The translations under genes and the position numbers were made by a program. Below, one piece after another: positions 51,271 to 58,901 of a stretch of DNA of 64,000 bases. Origin of the DNA: Microbacterium sp. LWH13-1.2 (GTDB taxonomy: Bacteria; Actinomycetota; Actinomycetes; Actinomycetales; Microbacteriaceae); assembly GCF_038397735.1 (NCBI RefSeq), contig NZ_CP151635.1, positions 1,798,001 to 1,862,000 of the forward strand, read 5' to 3'. How positions within the stretch are numbered: the stretch's first letter is position 1; each line of letters begins with the position of its first letter. The notes below the pieces were generated by a model. The model did no database searches, was not told the DNA's origin, and worked only from the letters and a program-made list of their open reading frames with translations.

Positions 51271-53052
51271 CTATTCGAACTTGGGAAGCAGTGCGTCCAT
51301 CGGTGTGGAGGACGGCATCACGCGGTAGGTCTTCATGGTCTGGGTCATGGCCTTCTGGAAGGCCGACGCGGTAGCAGCAGACGATGTAACTCTAGTCGGC
51401 TCGTCGAGAGTCACCACGACGACGTACTGCGGGTCATCGACCGGAGCGAAGCCCACCATGCTCGTGTAGTACACGCCGGCCTTGTATCCGCCGTTGCCGT
51501 CCGGGATCTGTGCGGTACCCGTCTTGCTGGTCACGCGATAGCCGGGAACCTGGATGCGCTCGGCGTTGCCGCCCTGGACGGCGACGTTCTCGAGCATCCG
51601 CGTCAGGTCGGCGGCGGTCTCGGGCTTGATGATCTGATCGTGTGCCGGAGCCTCGGGAGCGATCACCTCGCCGTCGGGCGTCGTGCAGGACTCGATCAGC
51701 GACAGGCCGATCTTCTCCCCGCCGTTCGCGATGGCCTGGTAGGCCCCGGCGAGCTGCGGGGCCGTGACGGTGAAGTACTGACCGAACGTGGTCGTGTACA
51801 GCGACTGGTTGTCCCACTCGCTCGTCGGGTGCAGCAGACCGCCCGCCTCGTCGGGGAAGTCGACAGTCCTCGTGCCGACGCCGAAGCGCTGCAGGTAGTC
51901 GTATCGAACATCGGGGCTCACCATGGTGCCGAACTTCGACAGCGCCACGTTCGAGGAGTCGATGAGCGCGCCGGCGAGGGTGTACTGGAACGTCGGGTGC
52001 ACGAATGCGTCGTTGATCACGGCGCCGTTGTCGAACTTCTCCTTCGACGATGCCGACACCGTGGGGCTCGTCATCGTCACGCCGGCGTTCTCCATGATCG
52101 CCGCGGCGGTGACCGCCTTGAACGTGGAGCCGGGCTCGAACGGGTAGGTGAAGAGCTTGCTGCCCCACGTGTCGGACGACGATGCGTCCAGGTCATTGGG
52201 GTCCATGGTCGGCCACTCCGCAGCCGCCCGGATCTTGCCGGTGGCGACCTCGACGACCGTCACCGTGCCGCCCTTCGCGCCCTGTGTCTGCGCCTCCTCG
52301 GCGATCATCTGCTGCATGTACCACTGCAGGTCGCTGTTGATCGTCAGCTGTACGGCACCGCCGTCGACGGCGTCGACTCTGCTCTCGCTGCCGGGGATGA
52401 CCACACCGTTCTTGCCCGTGCGGTACGACTCCTCACCGTCCGTCGGTGCGAGGCACTTCTCGTCCATCTTCTCGATGCCGGCCTGCGCGGTACCCGCTCC
52501 GTCGAGGAATCCGAGGAGGTTTCCGGCGACCGCGCCGTTCGGGTAGACCCGCACCTCGCGCGGCTTCATCGTGAGGTACGACGAGACCTTGAGATCGCGC
52601 AGCTCGATGTACTTCTCGGTGCTGAGCCCCTTCACGAGCGGAAAGTACTGGGAGTCGGGGTTCGCTGCCAGCGCTGCGGCGACGTCGGCGCGGAGCTTCT
52701 CGGCGTCCAGCCCCATGATCTCGGCGATGCGGGTAGACGCTTCGGCCCACGGAAGCGCCGGCGGGTTCTTCTCGTCCTCTTCGAGGAGTCGGATCACCTG
52801 AGGGCTCAGCTGCGCGTCGTAGACGTTGACGCTCTCGGCAAGCACCGCACCGTCTGCATCGGTGATGGGTCCGCGTTGTCCGGGGATGGCCGTGCCCTTG
52901 GAGATGAACTCCAGCGACTGAGCGACGTGCTCGTCTGCCTTGACCACTTGGATGTCCACCAGGCGCACGACGAACGCCGCGAGGATCGACAGGATCACCG
53001 CCAGCGCGACGACCGTGCGTCGCCGGGGCGTCCGGGTGGCTCGTGTCGTCAT
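51271..53052 (-). CDS. ftsI: Septal penicillin-binding protein FtsI (class B PBP)
   Basis: Transpeptidase that cross-links septal wall with FtsW. 593 aa: one membrane helix (about 13-33), the PBP dimerisation domain, then the transpeptidase with S-x-x-K (S309-T-F-K312), a S-x-N (DSSNVAL) and K-T-G (SKTGTAQIPD). No PASTA domain. ATG 53052 lies 39 bases after the ftsL-like stop. Confidence 0.95.
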   Translation of the reverse strand: MTTRATRTPRRRTVVALAVILSILAAFVVRLVDIQVVKADEHVAQSLEFISKGTAIPGQRGPITDADGAVLAESVNVYDAQLSPQVIRLLEEDEKNPPALPWAEASTRIAEIMGLDAEKLRADVAAALAANPDSQYFPLVKGLSTEKYIELRDLKVSSYLTMKPREVRVYPNGAVAGNLLGFLDGAGTAQAGIEKMDEKCLAPTDGEESYRTGKNGVVIPGSESRVDAVDGGAVQLTINSDLQWYMQQMIAEEAQTQGAKGGTVTVVEVATGKIRAAAEWPTMDPNDLDASSSDTWGSKLFTYPFEPGSTFKAVTAAAIMENAGVTMTSPTVSASSKEKFDNGAVINDAFVHPTFQYTLAGALIDSSNVALSKFGTMVSPDVRYDYLQRFGVGTRTVDFPDEAGGLLHPTSEWDNQSLYTTTFGQYFTVTAPQLAGAYQAIANGGEKIGLSLIESCTTPDGEVIAPEAPAHDQIIKPETAADLTRMLENVAVQGGNAERIQVPGYRVTSKTGTAQIPDGNGGYKAGVYYTSMVGFAPVDDPQYVVVVTLDEPTRVTSSAATASAFQKAMTQTMKTYRVMPSSTPMDALLPKFE

Positions 53053-53091
53053 GGACTCTCTCCGTCAGGTCGTGATGGTCGGTGGATCCGG

Positions 53092-53679
53092 CTAGCGGGT
53101 GCTGGGGCTCGGAAGCCCGTCGGTGATGGCCGGCGGCAGCTCCTGGGCTGATTGTCCTGCCGTGCCTTCCGGCGTGGCGTCCGGCGTGGCGTCGTCCTCC
53201 GTCGAGGCGTTCACCGGCACGTCGTTCAGCAGGGCGTTGCTCACCGCACCGGCGCCGTTCGGATCGATGGTGGATGCTCCGACCGCGCCTGTTCCCTGGC
53301 CGAACACCGCACCGTCGCTGAGTCGCAGGTAGGCCGGCGAGCCGGCGACCACCATGCCGAGCGCGGCAGCTCCGGTCGCGAGAGACTGCGGCGAGCTCAG
53401 ACCGGTCAGGTCCTCCTGCAGCGCGTTCGTGCGGAGGTCCAGCTCGTGCTGCTCGGACGAGAGACTCGCCAGCGTGAACGAGTCCTGGGTGATCGCGAGC
53501 GACAGCCCGATCTGCACGGCTCCGATCGCGAGCGCACCCGCGACGGCGATGAGCGCGTAGGCGAGCTTCGGCTTGCGGCGGACCGGTGTGCCCGTGACGG
53601 GCTCGAGGCGGCGACGCGGCGCGCGTGTCGGCGCTTCCGGCAGCGATCGAGGCCGGGGTGCCAGCGCATTCAGGCTCAT
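53092..53679 (-). CDS. FtsL-like septal protein
   Basis: A 195-residue bitopic protein in the ftsL position. It has a basic cytoplasmic tail (about 1-37), one membrane helix (about 39-58), a short coiled-coil-prone segment ([31 protein letters not shown], in parts) and a disordered Ala/Thr/Glu-rich end. FtsL is poorly conserved, so the name rests on position, topology and the coiled coil. ATG overlaps the rsmH stop. Confidence 0.75.
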   Translation of the reverse strand: MSLNALAPRPRSLPEAPTRAPRRRLEPVTGTPVRRKPKLAYALIAVAGALAIGAVQIGLSLAITQDSFTLASLSSEQHELDLRTNALQEDLTGLSSPQSLATGAAALGMVVAGSPAYLRLSDGAVFGQGTGAVGASTIDPNGAGAVSNALLNDVPVNASTEDDATPDATPEGTAGQSAQELPPAITDGLPSPSTR

Positions 53680-54614
53680 GAGGTCTCCCGCACCTTCTCT
53701 GCCGCACGCAGTCGAACCGGGATCGCTCGGGGGTTCCGGGCGCGCTCGTCGTCATCGGCGAGCTCGGCACCCTTGGTGATGATGCGGAAGCGGGGCGCGT
53801 GCTCCGGCAGCTCGACGGGCAGGCCCCGCGGAGTGGTCGATGCGGCGCCTGCAGCGAACGCCTGCTTCACGAGTCGGTCCTCGAGCGACTGGTACGACAT
53901 CACGACGATGCGCCCGCCGACCGCAAGTGCGTCCATGGCCGAGGGGATCGCGTCGGCGAGCACGTTGAGCTCGGCGTTCACCTCGATGCGCAGGGCCTGG
54001 AAGACTCGCTTGGCCGGGTGCCCTGCCCGCTGAGCCGCAGCAGGAGTGGCGGCCTGAAGGATCTCGACGAGTTCTCCCGAACGGGTGATCGGCTGCTTCT
54101 CGCGTGCGGCGATGATGAACCGGGCATAGCGGCCGGCCAGCTTCTCCTCGCCGTACCGCTCGAAGATGCGACGGAGGTTTCCCTCGCTGTAGGTCGCGAT
54201 GACCTCTGCCGCGGTGACGCCCTTCGTCTGATCCATCCGCATGTCCAGCGGGGCATCCTTCGAATAGGCGAAGCCCCGGTCGGCTTCGTCGAGCTGCAGG
54301 GACGAGACGCCGAGGTCGAAGAGGATGCCGGCTGCGCCCTGGGCGTGGAGCCCGATCTCGTCGTACACCGTGTGCACGAGCGTGACCCGGTCCTTGAAGC
54401 GGGCGAGCCGCTCCCCCGCGATGCGCAGCGCGTCGGTGTCACGGTCGAGACCCACCAGACGGATGTTCGGGAAGCGCTCGAGCAGAGCCTCGGAGTGACC
54501 TCCCATGCCGAGAGTGGCATCGACGAGCACCGCTCCGTCGGCCTGCAGGGCGGGAGCGAGCAGCTCGACGCAGCGATCGAGCAGTACGGGGGTGTGGATG
54601 TCGCGGAGGTTCAT
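53676..54614 (-). CDS. rsmH: 16S rRNA m4C1402 methyltransferase (RsmH/MraW)
   Basis: S-adenosylmethionine-dependent methylation of the N4 of C1402 in the ribosomal P site. 312 aa: [18 protein letters not shown] (SAM motif I), [18 protein letters not shown] (motif IV with the NPPY-like region), [16 protein letters not shown], and a C-terminal [17 protein letters not shown] 54614. It follows mraZ after 117 bases. Confidence 0.96.
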   Translation of the reverse strand: MNLRDIHTPVLLDRCVELLAPALQADGAVLVDATLGMGGHSEALLERFPNIRLVGLDRDTDALRIAGERLARFKDRVTLVHTVYDEIGLHAQGAAGILFDLGVSSLQLDEADRGFAYSKDAPLDMRMDQTKGVTAAEVIATYSEGNLRRIFERYGEEKLAGRYARFIIAAREKQPITRSGELVEILQAATPAAAQRAGHPAKRVFQALRIEVNAELNVLADAIPSAMDALAVGGRIVVMSYQSLEDRLVKQAFAAGAASTTPRGLPVELPEHAPRFRIITKGAELADDDERARNPRAIPVRLRAAEKVRETS

Positions 54615-54731
54615 GATCTTTCTCGGGTGACCTCTGTGTGTCGGAGACCAGGGCCCTGATCCCCCTCCGCTTCTCGACCCGGCACCGGGGAAGTGTGTCG
54701 GGGCAGGAGCGGCGGGGCATCACAGCCGTGG

Positions 54732-55163
54732 TCAGAACAGTCCCGGAATCACCTCCTGCTCGAGATCGGAGTAGGTCTCCTCGCCGGCTGCGAGGTAGGA
54801 GTTCCAGCTCTCGGCATCCCAGATCTCGGCGTGGGCGCCGACACCGGTGACGATGAGTTCCTTCTGCAGGCCCGCGTACTGACGAAGGTGCACGGGGATG
54901 GTGATGCGGTTCTGGCTGTCTGGCATCTCCGCACTCGCACCGGAGAGGAACAGGCGCATGAAGTCACGTGCCTGCTTGTTCGCGAGCGGCGCCTGACGGA
55001 TCCGCTCGTGCATCGCCTCGAATTCGGCCGTGCTGAAGACGTAGAGGCAGCGTTCCTGCCCTCGTGTGACGACGATGCCGCCACCGAGGTCTTCGCGGAA
55101 CTTCGCGGGAAGGATGACCCGTCCCTTGTCGTCCAACTTCGGAGAATGCGTTCCCAGCAACAT
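54732..55163 (-). CDS. mraZ: Transcriptional regulator MraZ
   Basis: DNA-binding regulator of the dcw cluster; binds repeated boxes before its own gene as a large ring. 143 aa with two SpoVT/AbrB-like swapped-hairpin domains: [23 protein letters not shown] and the second with [27 protein letters not shown] 55163 matches the family start and has a G-rich site (GAGGGGGTG) upstream. Confidence 0.95.
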   Translation of the reverse strand: MLLGTHSPKLDDKGRVILPAKFREDLGGGIVVTRGQERCLYVFSTAEFEAMHERIRQAPLANKQARDFMRLFLSGASAEMPDSQNRITIPVHLRQYAGLQKELIVTGVGAHAEIWDAESWNSYLAAGEETYSDLEQEVIPGLF

Positions 55164-55202
55164 CAGCCATCACCCCCTCTGCGTCCGGCCAACTCGAGGT
55201 GC

Positions 55203-55229
55203 GCCCCACTTTACTCCACTTTCCTCCAC
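55203..55229 (-). promoter_or_regulatory. MraZ-box array upstream of mraZ
   Basis: On the reverse strand GTGGAGG, GTGGAGT and GTGGGGC start at 55229, 55219 and 55209, at exactly 10-bp intervals and with AAA before the second and third. Direct GTGG-type repeats at one helical turn are the known architecture of MraZ operators; assignment is by this resemblance and by position 40-66 bases before mraZ. Confidence 0.7.
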
Positions 55230-55311
55230 AAACCTACGGTCAATCCACGGCTTGAAGGCCTGAGCGGGTGCAGGCACGCCGAAGATCCGCGTGATTACGC
55301 GGTCGAGAGAG

Positions 55312-55338
55312 GTGGAGGACGGGTGGAGGGAGGTGGAG
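55312..55338 (+). repeat. Second GTGGAG array in opposite direction
   Basis: On the forward strand GTGGAGG, GTGGAGG and GTGGAGC start at 55312, 55323 and 55333 (11- and 10-bp steps). Same motif as the mraZ array but reading the other way, with 82 bases between. No forward gene follows; a terminator lies 70 bases downstream. Confidence 0.6.
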
Positions 55339-55407
55339 CACCAGGTGCGGACAGAGCTCGCTCGGAGCGCATCGCCCGCCCTCACCCTGCATCGGGCCGG
55401 AAAACGA

Positions 55408-55442
55408 CGAAGGCCCGGATGCTCAGAGCATCCGGGCCTTCG
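55408..55442 (-). terminator. Terminator of the DUF3040 gene
   Basis: A 16-bp perfect stem (CGAAGGCCCGGATGCT and its complement) with a 3-base loop, followed on the reverse strand by TCGTTTT. Begins about 20 bases after the DUF3040 stop. Confidence 0.88.
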
Positions 55443-55460
55443 AGGAAGAAGAGATGTGGG

Positions 55461-55832
55461 TCACTGACCGTCTTGGCGGCGATCCCAGCGGTCGTTCATG
55501 CGATCCATGAAGGATGCCGAGCTCTTCTGCTTGGGCGCCCGCTCACGGGGGACTGCAGAGAGTGGACGACGAACGGGAGTGACGGCGAGCATGACGCCGC
55601 CAAGCATCGCGGCGAACCCGATGACGCCGACCACGACACCCCAGACATCGCCGAGCACGACACCGACGATCAGTCCACCGACACCCGCGAGGAGCAGCAA
55701 GGCTCCGTACACGAGATTGCGGTAGCTGAGTGCGCGGTCACCTGACGGCGCACTCACGACATCGGCGTCGTTGTGGAGGAGATGGCGTTCCATCTCGTCG
55801 AGCAGACGCTGCTCCTGTTCGGAGAGTGGCAT
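55461..55832 (-). CDS. DUF3040 family membrane protein
   Basis: A 123-residue actinobacterial protein. The N-terminal PLSEQEQRLLDEMERHL motif is the DUF3040 hallmark. Two membrane helices follow (about 40-60 and 64-86), then a basic C-terminal tail. It is typically found upstream of the dcw cluster. Function unknown. GAGGGGG precedes ATG 55832; the gene has its own terminator and is separate from mraZ. Confidence 0.88.
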   Translation of the reverse strand: MPLSEQEQRLLDEMERHLLHNDADVVSAPSGDRALSYRNLVYGALLLLAGVGGLIVGVVLGDVWGVVVGVIGFAAMLGGVMLAVTPVRRPLSAVPRERAPKQKSSASFMDRMNDRWDRRQDGQ

Positions 55833-55916
55833 TTCGTCCCCCTCGGGTATCGTCCATCCATTCTACGCGCGGTATGTCGGTCGGGGCTAGCCGCACGGCC
55901 CCCGTTTGGCTTTACG

Positions 55917-55922
55917 TATGCT
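55917..55922 (+). promoter_or_regulatory. -10 hexamer of the polyprenyl synthase gene (predicted leaderless)
   Basis: TATGCT, seven bases before the GTG start at 55930. It decides the start against an upstream in-frame TTG at 55906, which would overlap this element. Confidence 0.55.
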
Positions 55923-55929
55923 GGGAGTC

Positions 55930-57018
55930 GTGCCGTCCCCCACACTCGTCTCCGACGCCGTCGCCGCCCGCCTGCGGCTCTTCCTCGACCGGATGAGGGA
56001 GGAGTCGATCGACTACGGGCCGGACGCCATGGGCCTGCTCGACTCGGCGGCCGACACCCTCGTCGGAGGCAAGCGCCTGCGCGCCCGCTTCTGCCATGCC
56101 GGATGGCAGGCGGTCGCCCGCTTCAGGGATCGGCATGCCCAGCAGCCGACCGCTCTCTGGGACGTCTGCGCGGCTCTGGAGATCTTCCAGTCGGCTGCCC
56201 TCGTGCACGACGACCTGATCGACAACTCCGATACGCGCCGTGGTCGTCCCGCGGCGCACCGAGCGCTCGAATCGACGCACCGTGAGGCCGGGTGGGTCGG
56301 TGACGCGGCGGCGTTCGGCCGATCTTCGGCGATCCTCCTCGGCGACCTGCTCGTGGCCTGGAGCGACGATCTGCTCGAGGATGCGATCGATCCGCTGCCC
56401 CACGCCGCAGCCGTGCGCCGTGAATACGGTCGCATGCGCCGAGACGTCACAGTGGGTCAGTTCCTCGACATCGCCGAGGAGTCCGCCTGGAGCGTGCACG
56501 CGACCGACTCCCATGTCGAGCGCGCTCTCCGCGTCATCTCGCTGAAGTCCGCGCGCTACAGCATCGAGCAGCCCCTGGTCCTCGGCGCGGCGATCGCGGG
56601 CGGTGCCGAGGATCAACTCGACGCCCTGCGCCGGTTCGGTCACCCGGTGGGCATGGCGTTCCAGTTGCGCGACGACCTTCTGGGGGTCTACGGGGATGCC
56701 GCGGTGACGGGAAAGCCGACAGGCGACGACCTGCGCGAGGGCAAGCGCACGGTTCTGGTCGCGCTCACCAGGGAGACCCTCGACACGTCGGCGCGCAACC
56801 TGTTCGATGAGATGCTCGGCGACCCTGACCTCACAGCCGAGCAGGTAGCGTTCCTCCAGGCGACCATCTCGGGTTCCGGGGCGCTCGATCGTGTCGAACG
56901 CATGATCGACGTCTTTGCGAAGGATGCCGACCGCGCGCTCTCAGGCGCGCGTCTCGACAACGCGGCTGTGGGCGACCTGCGCGATCTCGCGCGTGCGGCC
57001 ACCGTCCGGTCAGCCTGA
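55930..57018 (+). CDS. Polyprenyl (geranylgeranyl-type) diphosphate synthase
   Basis: Trans-prenyltransferase that adds isopentenyl diphosphate units to an allylic primer. 362 aa: first aspartate-rich motif DDLID (D94, D95, D98) in LVHDDLIDNSD and second QLRDDLLGVYGD near 240; GGKRLRAR near 46-53 binds the substrate diphosphate. It resembles actinobacterial IdsA2 by position (next to Rv2175c and pknL homologues). Chain length cannot be decided from the sequence. Confidence 0.9.
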   Translation: MPSPTLVSDAVAARLRLFLDRMREESIDYGPDAMGLLDSAADTLVGGKRLRARFCHAGWQAVARFRDRHAQQPTALWDVCAALEIFQSAALVHDDLIDNSDTRRGRPAAHRALESTHREAGWVGDAAAFGRSSAILLGDLLVAWSDDLLEDAIDPLPHAAAVRREYGRMRRDVTVGQFLDIAEESAWSVHATDSHVERALRVISLKSARYSIEQPLVLGAAIAGGAEDQLDALRRFGHPVGMAFQLRDDLLGVYGDAAVTGKPTGDDLREGKRTVLVALTRETLDTSARNLFDEMLGDPDLTAEQVAFLQATISGSGALDRVERMIDVFAKDADRALSGARLDNAAVGDLRDLARAATVRSA

Positions 57019-57029
57019 ACACGGCTCCA

Positions 57030-57062
57030 ATCAGGCTCGCAGGTCCGATCAGGCTCGCAGGT
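57030..57062. repeat. Tandem 18-bp repeat between convergent stops
   Basis: ATCAGGCTCGCAGGT occurs at 57030-57044 and again at 57048-57062, an 18-bp period, filling the 44 bases between the synthase stop and the Rv2175c-like stop. Confidence 0.7.
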
Positions 57063-57473
57063 TCAGGCGAGCGTGCGGGCGACGCGGCGGACCGCACTCT
57101 TGTGGCCCGCGAGGAGCGCGTCGATCGGCGAACGACCCAGCTCCTCCTCGGGGGCGAGCAGCCAGTCGATGACCTCGTCGTCGCTGAACCCGGCATCCTG
57201 CAGCACGATGATCGTTCCGCGCAGCGAGGACAGCGGCTGGCCGTCGACGATGAACACCGAGGGGACCGCGAAGACGCCGGAGCGACGCGACCCGATCAGG
57301 TAGTGCTCGTCGATGAGTCGACGCACACGGCCCAGCGCCTCGTCGAGGACCTCGACGAGATCGGGCATCGTCAGCCACTCGGTGGCGGTGACGCCGGGAG
57401 CGGTCACGCTGTTCTCGGACGCGGTCTCGGACTGCGAGGTTTCAGACGGCTTGCTTTCAGACGGAACAGACAC
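57063..57473 (-). CDS. Rv2175c-family DNA-binding protein
   Basis: A 136-residue winged-helix protein like mycobacterial Rv2175c, a substrate of kinase PknL whose DNA binding is lost on phosphorylation of its N-terminal tail. Here the first 30 residues are a disordered Ser/Thr-rich tail (SESKPSETSQSETASENSV), then the helix-turn-helix region WLTMPDLVEVLDEALGRVRRLIDEH and a wing with SGVFAVPSVFIVDG. pknL lies 1.4 kb away. The target is unknown; phosphorylation of this protein is inferred only. GTG 57473. Confidence 0.85.
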   Translation of the reverse strand: MSVPSESKPSETSQSETASENSVTAPGVTATEWLTMPDLVEVLDEALGRVRRLIDEHYLIGSRRSGVFAVPSVFIVDGQPLSSLRGTIIVLQDAGFSDDEVIDWLLAPEEELGRSPIDALLAGHKSAVRRVARTLA

Positions 57474-57525
57474 GTTGCCACTATCTCATCTCTTCGCGGT
57501 CGCCGCATTTCTCGCGGCCCATCGA

Positions 57526-57566
57526 GTCACTTTCGTCCCATGCGTCACAGTGGTATCTCCCGTCAC
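57526..57566. promoter_or_regulatory. Three GTCAC half-sites at 18-bp intervals
   Basis: GTCAC occurs at 57526, 57544 and 57562 (18 bp apart each time), about 60-100 bases upstream of the LysM gene and inside the 155-base gap to the divergent Rv2175c-like gene. The central copy reads GTCACAG, resembling the GTCACA-type MtrA motif of mycobacterial wall-hydrolase promoters; binding is not shown. Confidence 0.4.
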
Positions 57567-57628
57567 TTCTGTTGACTTCCGTATACATACGTGTCAGCGT
57601 GGGCAGACGCCGAACAAGGGAGACCACC

Positions 57629-58822
57629 TTGAGAACGCATGCTGTCGCGCGCCGAACGCGCTATCTCCAGCTCGGAGTACCCGCCGCGGTGCTGGGTACC
57701 CTGTCTGGCGCGATCGCGGTCGTGCCCGCGTCCGCAGACGCCGTCACGCCGCCCATCGAGCGGCTCCAGTCGAGTGCCACTCAGGTCAAGACGGCTGAGG
57801 CGCCCCCCGCTGCATACACCGTGCAGCCCGGCGACACGATCTCGTCGATCGCGAACCGCTTCGGTCTTCGCACGGTCGATGTGCTCACGTGGAACGCTCT
57901 CACCTGGCGATCCGTCATCTACCCGGGGCAGACGCTGTCGCTCTCCGGGGCATCCGCGCCCGTGGCTCCCGCCGCTCCCCCGGCTCAGGCTCCCGCGACG
58001 GCGACCCATGTGGTCGCCGCGGGCGACACGGTGTTCGGCATCGCGCAACGGTACGGCACGAGCGTCGACGCCGTGCTGGCGGCGAACGGGCTCACCCGCG
58101 CATCCGTCATCTACCCCGGTCAGCAGCTCGCGCTCTCGGGAACGCCTGCGCCTGCGGCCGTCGCCCCCGCGGCCCCCGCATCCGCCCCCGTAGCCACGGG
58201 CGGACAGACGCATGCGGTCGTCGCGGGCGACACGCTCTTCGGTATCGCCCAGCGATACGGCACGTCCGTGGCGCAGCTCTACGCGATGAACGGTCTGAGT
58301 TCGGGCTCGATCATCTATCCCGGGCAGAGCATCGTCGTCGCCGCAGCCGCCGCGGTCGCCGCACCGGCACCGGCGCCCGCCGCTGCGACCGCGCCACCCG
58401 GCCAGCTGTTCGCGAATCTCGACGCGGAGCAGGCCGCGAACGCCCACCTGATCATCAGCGTCGGGCGGAATCTCGGAGTCTCCGATCGCGGGATCGCCAT
58501 CGCCCTCGCGACCGCGATGGTCGAATCCAGCCTGCGGAACCTCTCATGGGGAGACCGCGATTCGCTGGGACTGTTCCAGCAACGACCGAGCATGGGCTGG
58601 GGAACACCGGAGCAGGCGATCGACGCCGACCGAAGCACCCGCGTGTTCTTCGGCGGCGCATCGGACCCCAACGGGCAGGGCTCCCGGGGTCTCCTCGACA
58701 TCACCGGCTGGGAGGGCATGCGATTCACGGATGCCGCGCAGGCGGTGCAGATCTCGGCCTATCCTGAGCGCTACGGCCAGTGGGAGACCCAGGCATACCA
58801 GTGGCTCGGCCTTCACGGGTGA
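57629..58822 (+). CDS. Secreted LysM protein with C-terminal lysozyme/transglycosylase-like domain
   Basis: A 397-residue wall-associated protein. Signal peptide or anchor at about 13-37 (ends VPASADA). Three LysM repeats follow at about 62-107, 126-171 and 192-238, each with a YxVxxGDTxxxIAxRxG core, separated by Ala/Pro linkers. A C-terminal domain (about 255-397) has IALATAMVESSLRN, the glutamate position of a lysozyme-like fold, and DSLGLFQQRPSMGWG. TTG 57629 was chosen because AAGGGAG lies at the right distance; an in-frame TTG at 57572 has none. Enzyme activity is probable, not proven. Confidence 0.82.
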   Translation: MRTHAVARRTRYLQLGVPAAVLGTLSGAIAVVPASADAVTPPIERLQSSATQVKTAEAPPAAYTVQPGDTISSIANRFGLRTVDVLTWNALTWRSVIYPGQTLSLSGASAPVAPAAPPAQAPATATHVVAAGDTVFGIAQRYGTSVDAVLAANGLTRASVIYPGQQLALSGTPAPAAVAPAAPASAPVATGGQTHAVVAGDTLFGIAQRYGTSVAQLYAMNGLSSGSIIYPGQSIVVAAAAAVAAPAPAPAAATAPPGQLFANLDAEQAANAHLIISVGRNLGVSDRGIAIALATAMVESSLRNLSWGDRDSLGLFQQRPSMGWGTPEQAIDADRSTRVFFGGASDPNGQGSRGLLDITGWEGMRFTDAAQAVQISAYPERYGQWETQAYQWLGLHG

Positions 58823-58889
58823 CCCTCTTCCGGGCAAACCCGCAGGGTCCAGGGGCGAGCCGCTCCCCAAGCTTTCAGGCAGTTCTCCA

Positions 58890-58895
58890 TAGAAT
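58890..58895 (+). promoter_or_regulatory. -10 hexamer of pknL (predicted leaderless)
   Basis: TAGAAT, six bases before the GTG start at 58902; identical to the dnaE -10. Confidence 0.55.
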
Positions 58896-58901
58896 CTTGA
58901 C

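Noticed and set aside
50506..53151. Forward frame of about 880 codons opposite murF and ftsI
   Set aside because: Antisense of two conserved Mur/PBP genes; no recognisable domain or start signal.
57572..57590. TTGACT and TATACA before the LysM gene as a -35/-10 pair
   Set aside because: Only a few bases separate them, far from the 16-18 needed; no consistent promoter could be assigned.
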